Assembly (NCBI RefSeq): GCF_000214135.1
Contig: NZ_AFIE01000009.1
Coordinates: 1 to 64,000, forward strand
Origin: Acinetobacter sp. P8-3-8
Lineage (GTDB): Bacteria > Pseudomonadota > Gammaproteobacteria > Pseudomonadales > Moraxellaceae
Length of the DNA stretch: 64,000 bases
Reading direction: 5' to 3'
The number at the start of each line of letters is the position of its first letter. Positions within the stretch are counted from its first letter, which is position 1. Shown piece after piece: positions 33,195 to 43,223 of the stretch. The notes beneath the pieces are model-generated. The model ran no database searches. It worked only from the letters and a program-made list of their open reading frames with translations, and had not been told where the DNA came from. The translations under genes were made by a program, and so were the position numbers.

Positions 33195-35249
33195 TTAATG
33201 ATTTAGTTTGTTTTGTGCGCTGGTTTGCTCTTCTACTTGCAAAGGTTGTTTAGGCGGCCAGAAGAAATCGAGAGGGCGAGTAAAAAAGTGAGTAAAAACA
33301 AGCTTTGCCAGTGGTTTCCATTGTTCGAAACGGACTTGTCTTGCTCTTAATGCCACAATAATGGTTAAAGTGAAGCTGACAAAGAGGTTGGTGAGTCCAA
33401 TACACAATACGCCGAAGAAAGAGACAATGATGACGCCTAAATCAGGGGAACCATTGACAGTCATTAAGCCTTGAATAAAGTTTGCCGATGCAAAGGCAAT
33501 ATGACGGATATCAATCGGTAAACCTAAGATAAACCCTATAGTTCCCATGCTTCCGAGCATGACCCCAAATAGAAAATTACCTGCTAAAGCACCTAAATTT
33601 CTTTCGATATATGCTGCAAATTTATCCAGTCTTTCTTGTCCCATTAAGTTTCTTAATTTGACATGTGCTTTCAAACGAGGGCCAACTTTGCGATAAATGG
33701 CCATATTGTCAAAATATCCAGCAATTAATCCTGATAAAAATAAACAAACTCCTGCGATTGCAGCATGTGGAATAGCGAGTGAAGTGAATGGATTTAAACT
33801 GTGCAGTAAATGCGTTGCTTTGGCATGATTTAACAAAGGCTCATGCATCATTACTTGCCAAAGAAAGGTTATTAGCGCTGCTGTTGGAATAGCGATAGAA
33901 ATATTACCGAGAATCGCAATAAACTGCGTCCGTATAATATTGATAATTAGACCTGCTAATTCAGCGATTTGAGCAGTTTTCGAACCTTTACGATGTTGTA
34001 CCGTAGAGGCCAAAGCGGCAGCGGTCATTGCGGGCTGTTTGGTTGCAACAGTAAAGTGCAAAACATGAATCAGTATAAAACCCAGTGAGTAATTCATACT
34101 GAACAAAAAGGCTTGGAGAAATGGTGCCAATACAAGTCGAGCAGTCAATATCTTAATGGTCGCCATGATGGCAATGATGACACCTGCACCTGCCGCAGCA
34201 TTGTACATTCCCAAAAAACCTTTTTTATCGGTACTTACATAGTGCTCGCCTGTTTTACTGGCATTCTCAGTCACCTGCAATGCGATCAGTTCACTATTGG
34301 TTTTCAATAAGTCACGTACACTGGTTTCACTATAATGTGCATGAACCAAATCAATGAGCAATTCACCATAGATTTGATAACGGGTTTGGTCATATTCAAC
34401 GATCAAATTTAAAAGCAGTTCAATCCGATCTAAACATTGCTCTAATAAAGACACAAGATAAGTCAGACTTAAACTTACCCCCGTTCTTTTGGTTGCTCGA
34501 CGAATTTTTAATACAACATCACGGCACTGTTCAATCATCACCAGTGCTTGATCAGCATCAGGTAGAGCGCTATCAGTCAGTTCGTCTTGATTACGATGTG
34601 ATTTTTTATAAGCTTCTATAAATTCAATAATTTCACGGTTTTGAACCAGAAAAGGGGATTCGTATTCCTGTAGCTCAGGATGAGCGTTGATAAATTCTGG
34701 GTAGAGTCCAATACCGCTAATTCGATAAGAAAGCACAGTAATGGCTTTGACAATTTCTCTTTTAATTCCAAGCTTGGCACTTTTATAACGATGACCTTGA
34801 TTCAGAAGCTGAAATAACAGATGCCATTGCTCATCTTCAATATTTTCAAGCCAATACTTATCACTACGTTGATGAAAGACTTTCCCCACTAAGTCTTTGA
34901 GTTCAGATCCATCGACCAATAGCGGTAGAAAGTGAGCGCCTACTCGTTGCCCAAGCTGATTCCAAAAGCCATCTAAAGATAAAATTCCGCTGTCTGCATA
35001 TAAACTGGCTTGTTTGTAGTGGTTAATCAGTTTGAGTAAATAGCCTTGAAATGCCGATGCAGCATTGGGTGTGATGAGTAATGCTTGAGTTAAAGCATCG
35101 AATTTATAATGTGTTTCTTCTAAATTATGGCTGTCATCGGGTCTGATACGATCTATCAGGGTAATTAAAATATTCGGATTTGGAACAGCTTTGACATTAT
35201 CAAGCTGTTCCTGCATGAGGATAAAAAGATCATTAAATTGTATCTGCAT
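33195..35249 (-). CDS. Gcr-type 'site-specific recombinase' family membrane protein (684 aa)
   Basis: A large protein of the SpecificRecomb (gonococcal Gcr-related) family. The N-terminal half (about 1-330) is soluble and helical. The C-terminal half has about six membrane segments (for example GVIIAIMATIKILTARLVLAPFLQAFLFSMNYSLGFILIHVLHFTVATKQPAMTAAALAS). It has none of the catalytic residues of tyrosine or serine recombinases, so the recombinase name is historical and the real function is unknown. It lies 15 bp after ispB on the same strand and is probably co-transcribed with it. Confidence 0.78.
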   Translation of the reverse strand: MQIQFNDLFILMQEQLDNVKAVPNPNILITLIDRIRPDDSHNLEETHYKFDALTQALLITPNAASAFQGYLLKLINHYKQASLYADSGILSLDGFWNQLGQRVGAHFLPLLVDGSELKDLVGKVFHQRSDKYWLENIEDEQWHLLFQLLNQGHRYKSAKLGIKREIVKAITVLSYRISGIGLYPEFINAHPELQEYESPFLVQNREIIEFIEAYKKSHRNQDELTDSALPDADQALVMIEQCRDVVLKIRRATKRTGVSLSLTYLVSLLEQCLDRIELLLNLIVEYDQTRYQIYGELLIDLVHAHYSETSVRDLLKTNSELIALQVTENASKTGEHYVSTDKKGFLGMYNAAAGAGVIIAIMATIKILTARLVLAPFLQAFLFSMNYSLGFILIHVLHFTVATKQPAMTAAALASTVQHRKGSKTAQIAELAGLIINIIRTQFIAILGNISIAIPTAALITFLWQVMMHEPLLNHAKATHLLHSLNPFTSLAIPHAAIAGVCLFLSGLIAGYFDNMAIYRKVGPRLKAHVKLRNLMGQERLDKFAAYIERNLGALAGNFLFGVMLGSMGTIGFILGLPIDIRHIAFASANFIQGLMTVNGSPDLGVIIVSFFGVLCIGLTNLFVSFTLTIIVALRARQVRFEQWKPLAKLVFTHFFTRPLDFFWPPKQPLQVEEQTSAQNKLNH

Positions 35250-35264
35250 AAGCCTTGGGAGTTT

Positions 35265-36248
35265 TTATTGAATTCGGTGTAAGGCAAGTTGCGCTAAATT
35301 ATAGAGTGCTTGACGGTATTCAGATTCAGGTAGAGACGTCAAAGCTTGAATAGCGGCTTCCGTTTCTTCAGTCGCACGGCGACTACAATAGTCTAAAGCA
35401 CCAGATGTTTGCACGATTTCGATCACACGCGCTAAATCTGCTGTTCCACCTGTAGCAATACTCTTTCTAATAATTTCGTGCTCTTCGCCTTGTGTATTTG
35501 CTAGGGCAGAGATTAAAGGTAAAGTCGGTTTGCCTTCCATTAAATCATCACCAATATTTTTACCTAATGTTTCAGCATCAGACGTGTAATCTAAAATATC
35601 GTCAATAATTTGGAACGCATTACCAAAATGACCTGCAAATAAACGCAGTGGTTCACGGTACTCAGGTTTACCCGCAAGAATTGCTGCGCCTTCAGTCGCT
35701 AGCTCAAATAAACGTGATGTTTTACCGTGGATAATATCTAAATAAGTTTGTTCATTGGTGTCAGGTTGATGCTGTGCTTGAAGTTGTAATACTTCGCCTT
35801 CTGCAATTTCACATGTACCTGTTGAGAAGTCTTTGAGCAAAACCATATTGTCGAGATCGACCAATAAGTCAAACGCACGAGAAATCAAAAAGTCACCGAC
35901 CAAAACTGCTGTTTGGTTATTCCATGTAGCATTGGCAGTTGGACGACCACGACGTAATCCAGATTCATCAACGACATCGTCATGGACAAGTGTTGCTGTA
36001 TGTAGCATTTCAATAATTGCAGCAAGTTTACGATATGCATCCATCTGTGCATCTGTTGCACCACAAGCTTTTGCGGCAAGTAGGCACATAATTGGACGCA
36101 TGCGTTTGCCACCTGCTTCAACTACATGCTTACTGACGGCCATAACCAATGCAACTTTTGAAGTAATCCCTTCATTAATAAACTTGTCCATTGCTGCAAA
36201 GTCAGTTGCAACAGGAGCGAGAATATCTTGCTTAAAGTCAATGGTCAT
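35265..36248 (-). CDS. ispB: Polyprenyl diphosphate synthase, IspB family (327 aa)
   Basis: This long-chain trans-prenyltransferase makes the ubiquinone side chain (octaprenyl or nonaprenyl diphosphate). The first aspartate-rich motif is LVHDDVVDESGLRRGRPTAN near residue 83 and the second is FQIIDDILDYTSDAETLGKNIGDDLMEGKPTLPLI near 210. The small residue pair before the first DD (TLVHDD) suits a long product. The gene is divergent from rplU-rpmA, the same neighbourhood as in E. coli. The chain length is not certain; Acinetobacter ubiquinone is usually Q-9. Confidence 0.92.
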   Translation of the reverse strand: MTIDFKQDILAPVATDFAAMDKFINEGITSKVALVMAVSKHVVEAGGKRMRPIMCLLAAKACGATDAQMDAYRKLAAIIEMLHTATLVHDDVVDESGLRRGRPTANATWNNQTAVLVGDFLISRAFDLLVDLDNMVLLKDFSTGTCEIAEGEVLQLQAQHQPDTNEQTYLDIIHGKTSRLFELATEGAAILAGKPEYREPLRLFAGHFGNAFQIIDDILDYTSDAETLGKNIGDDLMEGKPTLPLISALANTQGEEHEIIRKSIATGGTADLARVIEIVQTSGALDYCSRRATEETEAAIQALTSLPESEYRQALYNLAQLALHRIQ

Positions 36249-36675
36249 AGAGAGGGGGCCTCATGCAAATGCGTTTAAGTGGTGAGTGTAACAAGTAACA
36301 TCAATAAATGTTGCAATAGAAAACAGTCATTGTACTGAATCTTAATGATTTGTTCTTTATCTGTCCAAATATAATGAAAGTAACATGCATCAGTCAGTCG
36401 TTCTTTTGCGTTACATAGTAGCGGATTTGTTTTAAAAATCTATTTCAATTTTTGTAATATCTCAAAAAAATATTCATATTTTCAATGGGTAAATCTTAAA
36501 ACTTGGATCTAAGATTGATTATTTTGTTTATGCTAAGATTATTTGATGGAAATGACTTGTTGTTTAATTCATTATCACTTAAAATCTTTGCCCTTGTATA
36601 ACCCCCAGTGGCGTTCGTATTAAGATCGATATATTCCTTTATCGGCACGACGACACGGGCAAGTTGGAGTACATT
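36249..36675. other. Intergenic region, 427 bp, between divergent ispB and rplU
   Basis: It contains both promoters. The last 80 bp before rplU are less AT-rich (36600-36663) and probably form the rplU 5' leader. I cannot assign a known leader-RNA family or a firm promoter. Confidence 0.4.
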
Positions 36676-36987
36676 ATGTACGCAGTAATCCAAAGCGGTG
36701 GTAAACAGCACCGTGTTGTTGAGGGTGAAACCCTTAAAGTAGAATTGTTGAAAGCTGAAACTGGCGCAACTATTACATTTGATGATGTATTAATGGTTGT
36801 GAATGGCGAGAGCATTCAAATCGGTGCTCCAGTTGTTGCTGGCGCGAAAGTAACTGCAGAAGTGGTTGGTCATGGTCGTCACGACAAAATCCGTATTGTT
36901 AAAATGCGTCGTCGTAAGCATTACCGTAAACAACAAGGTCACCGTCAATGGTTTACCGAGTTGAAAATTACTGCGATCGCAGGCTAA
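36676..36987 (+). CDS. rplU: 50S ribosomal protein L21 (103 aa)
   Basis: Starts [18 protein letters not shown], the universal L21 N-terminus. [23 protein letters not shown] near the end is the rRNA-binding signature. An in-frame TTG 12 bp upstream is not used because the ATG gives the normal family start and length. rpmA follows after 19 bp. Confidence 0.97.
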   Translation: MYAVIQSGGKQHRVVEGETLKVELLKAETGATITFDDVLMVVNGESIQIGAPVVAGAKVTAEVVGHGRHDKIRIVKMRRRKHYRKQQGHRQWFTELKITAIAG

Positions 36988-37006
36988 TCACTAGGAGTAA
37001 ATAGAC

Positions 37007-37264
37007 ATGGCAACTAAAAAAGCCGGTGGTTCGACTAAAAACGGTCGTGACTCGAACCCTAAAATGTTAGGTGTTAAAATGTACGGTGGTCAAGCTGTGA
37101 CTGCTGGTAACATTATCGTTCGTCAACGTGGTACAGAATTCCACGCTGGTGCAAACGTAGGTATGGGCCGTGACCATACTTTGTTCGCTACTGCTGACGG
37201 CGTAATCAAATTCGAAGTGAAGGGTCAATTTGGCCGTCGCTACGTAACTGTTGAAACTGCATAA
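37007..37264 (+). CDS. rpmA: 50S ribosomal protein L27 (85 aa)
   Basis: Starts [29 protein letters not shown], the conserved L27 N-terminal arm that reaches the peptidyl-transferase centre. No N-terminal cleavable extension of the Firmicute type is present. AGGAG precedes the start. It is the second gene of rplU-rpmA and is followed by a terminator. The usual obgE is not next to it. Confidence 0.97.
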   Translation: MATKKAGGSTKNGRDSNPKMLGVKMYGGQAVTAGNIIVRQRGTEFHAGANVGMGRDHTLFATADGVIKFEVKGQFGRRYVTVETA

Positions 37265-37283
37265 GTTTTAAGAGTTCTAAAAG

Positions 37284-37307
37284 ACCCGCTTAATTGCGGG
37301 TTTTTTT
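37284..37307 (+). terminator. rplU-rpmA terminator
   Basis: ACCCGC (37284-37289) pairs with GCGGGT (37296-37301) and is followed by TTTTTT. Confidence 0.93.
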
Positions 37308-37343
37308 ATGGCTATAATAATGCGCATTGAAAAGAAAGAAATA

Positions 37344-38297
37344 ATGACAATGTATTTGGAAGAAATAGTTGAGCAACTAAATTGGGTTGCTAAAGAATTA
37401 CAAAATAATTGTAAGCCTTATCAAATGGTGCTAAGTGAAAGCGCAAGATTTATTTCAGTAAAAAAAGAGAGTATCAATCATTATATAAAACACCGATATC
37501 CTGAATATGAACGAGTATTTGGATATCAGGATTATTTGGTTTTCTTTGAAAATGATCGACTGACTTTTGCTTATGAAACAGGTGTGAGTATTGGAGGTGA
37601 GCATCAGGTTTTAATTAAGAATATTTATGATTTGGTCGACTTAATTGCATGGCTGAGCGATTGGACTTTAAAGAAAAAATTTGAAAGAATTACAGATGAA
37701 TTTATTGCCCATGTTGAAAAAAATCATCCACATTATGCGTTGGTGGAGCAATTTATAGCGATTAATCAGGAGTACAGTGAATTAAACTCTATGGATGATA
37801 CAGAAAATTTAATTCGAACTTATCCTGACTTGTCTGAATTATATTTTGTTGTCAAAGCAAATGAAGGGCAAAATGTTGATGCGCAATTGATAGAATATGC
37901 CAAATCGGTTTTGCAGCAGGATTATGAATTAATGCCTGAATTTTTAACTGATCATGGTATCAAATTATCTGATATATTCAGTAAAATCAGTATCATTAAT
38001 GCTATTTTTAAAGTGCTGTATTTTAGGCAAAGTATAAGAATGGAGAGTTTCCTAGGCTCTATTAATTCACCTGAATATTTACAAAAAGAAAAATTATTAA
38101 TTGATTTGAGAGCTAGACTTAAAACGGATATTGAGCCGATCGCACGGCTTTATTATGTAGAAAAAATAGTTAAAGAATTGTTTCTAAGCGAAGCTTTTCT
38201 TTGGCTAAACTCCGAATTATTTCCTGAAAGTACTGACGCAATGTATATTGCAAAGCTGAGGTCTTACTTAGCTGTCTGTATCAATGGTATAGAATAG
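37344..38297 (+). CDS. Hypothetical soluble protein (about 317 aa)
   Basis: A charged, soluble protein rich in E, K, I and Y, with no signal peptide or membrane helix. Phrases such as YQMVLSESARFISVKKESINHYIKHRYPEYERVFGYQDYLVFFENDRLTFAYETG suggest an alpha/beta N-terminal domain; the rest (from about residue 120) is helical. Several in-frame ATGs (37308, 37320, 37344, 37350) are possible. 37344 is preferred for the GAAAAGAAAG upstream; the first overlaps the rpmA terminator. Higher AT and ATA use than in the neighbouring ribosomal genes may mean recent acquisition. I do not recognise the family. Confidence 0.55.
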   Translation: MTMYLEEIVEQLNWVAKELQNNCKPYQMVLSESARFISVKKESINHYIKHRYPEYERVFGYQDYLVFFENDRLTFAYETGVSIGGEHQVLIKNIYDLVDLIAWLSDWTLKKKFERITDEFIAHVEKNHPHYALVEQFIAINQEYSELNSMDDTENLIRTYPDLSELYFVVKANEGQNVDAQLIEYAKSVLQQDYELMPEFLTDHGIKLSDIFSKISIINAIFKVLYFRQSIRMESFLGSINSPEYLQKEKLLIDLRARLKTDIEPIARLYYVEKIVKELFLSEAFLWLNSELFPESTDAMYIAKLRSYLAVCINGIE

Positions 38298-38447
38298 TTA
38301 TCCTCTCCATCATGATGAATACTTTTCTACATTTTGCACCAATAACAATACAAAACTTCTTATTTTCTCTAATATTAGCGCTAAAATTTAGTTTATGATG
38401 AACCATCTTACAAATTGCGATGACGCAAATATATAAAAGGTGAACCT

Positions 38448-39143
38448 ATGAATATGCTTCGTAAAACGATGGGTGCAGTAGCAATCAGTGCGACTATGCT
38501 TGCACCTGTAATGAGCACAACAGTTTTTGCAGCTTCTGCTGCGTCGGAGCAACAAGCAACTGCAAATTTAGTACGCCAATTAAGTGGTGTAAAAAGCTTT
38601 ACAGCAGATTTTGAGCAAAGTACGAAAGTGACTCAATCAAGTAAAGTTGCTCAGAAGAAAGGTTTAACTGCACAACATATGAATCAGACCTTCAAAGGTG
38701 TGATGAAAGTAGAGCGCCCAGGTAAATTCTATTGGCAGACGACAACACCTGCGAAACAAACCATTGTGACTTCTGGTAAAACTGTTTGGATTTACGATCC
38801 TGATTTAGAGCAAGCAGTACGTCAAAGCCTAGATGAGCAAGTTGCGAATACACCAGCGTTATTATTGAGCGGAAACACTCAACAGATTCAAAAAGCGTAT
38901 CGTATTACTCAGCCTAATGCAGGGAAAACATACTATACCTTGTATCCAAAACAAAAAGATGGTGCTTTTCAAAGCTTGACCATTAGTTTTGGGGCGAAAA
39001 ATGCGCCGACTTTAATGATTTTGCAAGATTCATTGGGGCAAACAACCACAGTACGTTTCAACAATGTACAGGTCAATGCATCTATTCCTGCATCAACCTT
39101 TAACTTTGTACCGCCTAAAGGTACTGATATTATTGATCAATAA
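38448..39143 (+). CDS. lolA: Outer-membrane lipoprotein carrier protein LolA (231 aa)
   Basis: This periplasmic chaperone carries lipoproteins from LolCDE to LolB. The signal peptide ends FAASA. The mature part opens with LVRQLSGVKSFTADFEQS, and GVMKVERPGKFYWQTTTPAKQTIVTSGKTVWIYDPDLEQAVRQ is the family core. An insertion of about 20 residues (KVAQKKGLTAQHMNQ) between the first strands is longer than in E. coli. The end (VPPKGTDIIDQ) is normal. AAGGTGA serves as the ribosome-binding site, and a terminator follows. Confidence 0.92.
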   Translation: MNMLRKTMGAVAISATMLAPVMSTTVFAASAASEQQATANLVRQLSGVKSFTADFEQSTKVTQSSKVAQKKGLTAQHMNQTFKGVMKVERPGKFYWQTTTPAKQTIVTSGKTVWIYDPDLEQAVRQSLDEQVANTPALLLSGNTQQIQKAYRITQPNAGKTYYTLYPKQKDGAFQSLTISFGAKNAPTLMILQDSLGQTTTVRFNNVQVNASIPASTFNFVPPKGTDIIDQ

Positions 39144-39162
39144 GTTCTTGATCTGTTTAATG

Positions 39163-39185
39163 AGCAACCTTCGGGTTGCTTTTTT
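39163..39185 (+). terminator. lolA terminator
   Basis: AGCAACC (39163-39169), tetraloop TTCG, GGTTGCT (39174-39180), then TTTTT. Confidence 0.95.
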
Positions 39186-39325
39186 GTATCACCTGATCCA
39201 AATAATAGTAAGGATGAAGTGATGACTTTTGAATAAGCAACGTTGTTTGAGAAATTAAAGTGGTATTCAATTTTTGTTTATTCTATTCTCAAACAATAGC
39301 TTGAATATAAAAATTGAGATGCTTT

Positions 39326-40804
39326 ATGTATCGCAAAGAGCAGTTGAAATCATATCCACGCATGACTGTCCAAAAGTCCCTGTGGAATGTGTTTAGACAA
39401 AAACTAATCAAAGTGATTGGACAGTTTTTACGACGAAATAATCATTATCGCGAAGCCAACCTTTATCAGAAAAAACTGTATCAACCTGTAGAAGAAACAA
39501 CAATTACTGCGCTAAAAGTTTCAGGGATCATTCCGCCTCATTTGAATGGTTTATTGCTCAGAATTGGCTCAAATCCTATTTATACTCCGCAACCTACATT
39601 ATTTGAATGGTATCTCGGTGATGGAATGATTCATGCACTAAAACTGCAACAGGGGCAGGCTGTTTGCTATCAAAGCACGATGATTGCAACCGATCGGGTA
39701 CAGCGATTGAAGCAAAAACCATTGATTCAAGGTTTTCGTCGTGGTGCGCATGATGTTGTGAATACCAATATTTTTCAACATGCAGGTAAGCTTTGGGCTG
39801 TGATTGAAGCGGGCGCATTTCCGATTTGTTTAAATGATCAATTACAAGCTGAGCGTTATCAACTTTTCAATAGTGATGCTGATTTACCCTTTACAGCACA
39901 TCCTCGGAAAGACCCTAAAACTGGGCATTTACATGCGATTAGTTATGATGCCTTAGATGGTAAAAATGCCTATTATCAAGTCATTGATGAAAAGGGTACT
40001 TTAATCCATGTGACTCAAATTTTATTGCAACATGGACCAATGATTCATGATTGTTTAATTACAGAGCAAGAGGTTTTGGTATTTGATTTTCCACTGACTT
40101 TTTCTACGAAGCGGTTATTCCACGGTGCGAGTGTTCCATATCAGTGGAATAAACAGCATCAAGCACGGATTGGAATATTACCTAAGTATGGAAATGCCGA
40201 TCAAATTCAATGGATCAATCTTGAGCCTTGTTTTGTTTTTCATGCTGCAAATGCTTTTCGTGATCAGGACAATAGAATTATTTTAGATGTCATCGTCCAT
40301 CAAGATGATTTTGAGCATTCTCAACATGCTGCTTATGAATTGCAAAATGCCAAGTTAGAGCGTTGGATCATTGGCCCAGATATGCAAATGCTCAAGCGAT
40401 CTGTATTAGATTCTCGTATTCAAGAATTTCCGAAAATTGATGAAAGGTTTACAGGAAGCCCATATCGCTATTTATATACTTTGGGATTTGCTCAAGCAGG
40501 TTTGTTTAATTGCTTATATATTCATGATTTAGAAATGAAAACCTCTGTAACTTATGATTTTGGAGCACAGTGGGCAATTGGTGAAGTGACTTTTGTTGCA
40601 GATGTTCTCGATATTGAAGAACATCAGCACAGTCCAGAAGGTCATGGCTATTTGATGGCATATTTACACCATATTGATGGTGAGGTTGCCAAAGCTGTTA
40701 TTTTGAAAGTAAAAGGTTTAGACATTCAAAGACAAGCTGACATTGATTTAGGGGTACATATACCTTTAGGTTTTCATTGTAATTGGGTTGGAATACAGCC
40801 TTAA
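39326..40804 (+). CDS. Carotenoid oxygenase family protein (492 aa)
   Basis: A predicted non-haem iron(II) dioxygenase of the RPE65/CCD family, a seven-bladed propeller that cleaves alkene double bonds in carotenoids, stilbenes or related compounds. The four iron-binding histidines fall in the expected places: FTAHPRKDP, PMIHDCLIT, VFHAANAF and LGFHCNWVG near the C-terminus (the common form is GFHGNW). EFPKIDERFTGSPYRYLY is a second-shell glutamate motif. No crt carotenoid-synthesis gene is in the window, so a lignin-derived stilbene or an exogenous substrate is as likely. ATG 39326 is preferred to TTG 39314. Confidence 0.87.
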   Translation: MYRKEQLKSYPRMTVQKSLWNVFRQKLIKVIGQFLRRNNHYREANLYQKKLYQPVEETTITALKVSGIIPPHLNGLLLRIGSNPIYTPQPTLFEWYLGDGMIHALKLQQGQAVCYQSTMIATDRVQRLKQKPLIQGFRRGAHDVVNTNIFQHAGKLWAVIEAGAFPICLNDQLQAERYQLFNSDADLPFTAHPRKDPKTGHLHAISYDALDGKNAYYQVIDEKGTLIHVTQILLQHGPMIHDCLITEQEVLVFDFPLTFSTKRLFHGASVPYQWNKQHQARIGILPKYGNADQIQWINLEPCFVFHAANAFRDQDNRIILDVIVHQDDFEHSQHAAYELQNAKLERWIIGPDMQMLKRSVLDSRIQEFPKIDERFTGSPYRYLYTLGFAQAGLFNCLYIHDLEMKTSVTYDFGAQWAIGEVTFVADVLDIEEHQHSPEGHGYLMAYLHHIDGEVAKAVILKVKGLDIQRQADIDLGVHIPLGFHCNWVGIQP

Positions 40805-40955
40805 AGCAAGCAGAAGCTATGCGAAATTGATGACATTTAAAGCATATTCCAAAACTTAAACAACAAAATATCAATAATTAACAATTATGAATATTAATTT
40901 TGGGGTTCTGGTTTTATGATAGTGTTATTACTTAATATGCTTTAAAGATATAGAA

Positions 40956-41762
40956 ATGAAAGTAAATTTTAAAAGTGGTCTGATTTTTTCATCTCTGTTA
41001 TCGACGATGCTCATGGTTACAGCATGTCAAGAAAAGCCTGCACCTCAAGTAGAGCAAGCAACGACTCAAAATCAAGCAGAAACAACGCCACTCATTCAAG
41101 CGAAAATTGAGCGTGTTGAAATTCCTAAAAAACAATTTTGTGATGAAGATGGTTGCATTCAATACGACTTACAAACAGTGAAGTCGAATGTGGCTTGGAT
41201 TGATGATTATTTTCTAACACGTATTAAAAAAGATGTGCCAAATGCTTTTGAGCAAGGGCATGCAAATCCGCAAGCGAATGATGAAGCACAATCTTCACCT
41301 AAAGGTTTAAATCAAAATTCGATTTATGTACGTTTTATTTCCCAACAAAATAATTTAGCGACTTTTGTGATTCAAACTTATAGCTATGCAGCAGGGGCTG
41401 CGCATGGCATGTATCACAATGAGTATGTCACTTTTGATTTAAATGCCAAGAAACGTTTGGCACTGACTGATATTTTAAAACCTAATGTCGAAGCAAAAGT
41501 GGCTGAACAACTTTATGATGCCAATGCAAACTGGTTGATTCAAAAAGACATTACCCGTGAAAAATTACAATTGAGTGATAACTATTATTACGGTGTAAAC
41601 GGTATTGTTTTTGTGTATCCATTGTATGAGTTGACATCTTATGCAGATGGAATGCCTGAACTGAAATTACCGTACCAAGTGGCAAGAGATTTGGTTAAAC
41701 CTGAATATTTACCAAGTTTACCGCAAGTAGAACCTGTGGTTGAAAAACCAGTAAATCCATAA
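40956..41762 (+). CDS. RsiV/DUF3298-type lipoprotein (268 aa)
   Basis: The signal peptide with lipobox VTACQE (Cys24) makes it a lipoprotein. A low-complexity linker follows (QVEQATTQNQAETTP). The DUF3298 domain is seen in FVIQTYSYAAGAAHGMYHNEYVTFDLNAKKRLALTDILKPN and in VYPLYELTSYADGMPELKLPY. RsiV of Bacillus has this domain as a lysozyme sensor; in gammaproteobacteria the role is unknown. The paired cysteines FCDEDGC may form a disulfide. Confidence 0.8.
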   Translation: MKVNFKSGLIFSSLLSTMLMVTACQEKPAPQVEQATTQNQAETTPLIQAKIERVEIPKKQFCDEDGCIQYDLQTVKSNVAWIDDYFLTRIKKDVPNAFEQGHANPQANDEAQSSPKGLNQNSIYVRFISQQNNLATFVIQTYSYAAGAAHGMYHNEYVTFDLNAKKRLALTDILKPNVEAKVAEQLYDANANWLIQKDITREKLQLSDNYYYGVNGIVFVYPLYELTSYADGMPELKLPYQVARDLVKPEYLPSLPQVEPVVEKPVNP

Positions 41763-41822
41763 TTTGTTGTCAAATCATACAAATTCATGTCTGTGTAATG
41801 CTCTGTCACTGTATTTTTTTAG

Positions 41823-43142
<1,320 letters not shown>

Positions 43143-43223
43143 GGCAAAATTAGCTGATAAATGACTTAGTTTTGTGCACAAAAATTGCTTAGTACAATCA
43201 GATTTGAACTTTTGAGGAACACT

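Noticed and set aside
33195-35249. A mobile-element recombinase
   Set aside because: Despite the family name, the protein has several membrane segments and no tyrosine- or serine-recombinase catalytic residues. It sits in a core locus beside ispB.
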